Source of the DNA: Candidatus Aenigmatarchaeota archaeon
GTDB taxonomy: Archaea > Aenigmatarchaeota > Aenigmatarchaeia > CG10238-14
Assembly: GCA_026397455.1 (NCBI GenBank)
Contig: JAPLUX010000111.1
Coordinates: 1 to 6,008 of the forward strand
Reading direction: 5' to 3'
Length of the DNA: 6,008 bases
Each line of letters begins with the position of its first letter. The stretch's first letter is position 1. Positions 5,967 to 6,008 of the stretch are shown in pieces. The translations under genes were made by a program, and so were the position numbers. The notes below the pieces were generated by a model that saw nothing but the letters and a program-made list of their open reading frames with translations, did not search any database and had not been told where the DNA came from.

Positions 5967-6008
5967 ATGAAACATAAATTAAAGAACTGGATTTGGATAA
6001 TCTTACTT
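5967..6008 (+). CDS. Start of a membrane or secreted protein (partial)
   Basis: ATG 5967-5969 opens a frame that runs off the window end, giving 14 residues: MKHKLKNWIWIILL. Four positive residues (three Lys, one His) followed by a hydrophobic run look like a signal peptide or first membrane helix. No Shine-Dalgarno precedes the ATG; the AATTATTTA at 5932-5940 could be its TATA box, implying a leader of only a few bases. It lies 54 bases after rtcB on the same strand. Nothing more can be said about its function. Confidence 0.55.
   Translation, partial: MKHKLKNWIWIILL

Overview
The window is AT-rich archaeal DNA. Three things point to archaea: a divergent eS26-type ribosomal protein (a family known from archaea and eukaryotes), an RtcB RNA ligase very close to the Pyrococcus enzyme, and a FlaI/GspE-family pilus ATPase followed by two T2SF membrane platform proteins. 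The very tight packing, low GC and surface-pilus genes would suit a small-genome DPANN-type archaeon. That placement is inference; no taxonomic marker here settles it.

Layout, left to right. Positions 1-273 (+) hold the C-terminal 90 residues of a secreted, sequon-rich protein, probably a pilin or pilin-like surface protein. It converges, with one base between stop codons, on a minus-strand cluster read from about 4044 down to 275: ribosomal protein eS26, then a secretion/pilus ATPase, then two T2SF platform proteins. Gaps are 4 bases between eS26 and the ATPase, 28 bases between the ATPase and the first platform gene, and none between the two platform genes. The two platform genes are in the same frame and separated by a single TAG codon. 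Together they add up to the two-T2SF-domain architecture that other archaea usually carry as one ArlJ/FlaJ-like chain.

Positions 4045-4125 form a short divergent promoter region. The minus side has a TATA-like box, a short leader and a strong Shine-Dalgarno before a TTG start. The plus side has a TATA-like box about 25 bases before an ATG and no Shine-Dalgarno, suggesting a leaderless transcript. To the right (+) lie a 101-residue protein of unknown function, RtcB (482 residues from the preferred ATG), an AT-rich intergenic palindrome, and the first 14 codons of a protein with a signal-peptide or membrane-anchor start.

Functionally, the left two thirds look like a minimal archaeal type IV pilus assembly module: ATPase motor, split membrane platform and a likely pilin opposite it. 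It appears to be co-transcribed with a ribosomal protein. The right third is RNA repair / tRNA splicing by RtcB. No CRISPR, mobile element, intein, tRNA or rRNA is visible. I do not see a clearly undescribed system; the oddest points are the single in-frame amber splitting the pilus platform and the ribosomal-protein/pilus operon.
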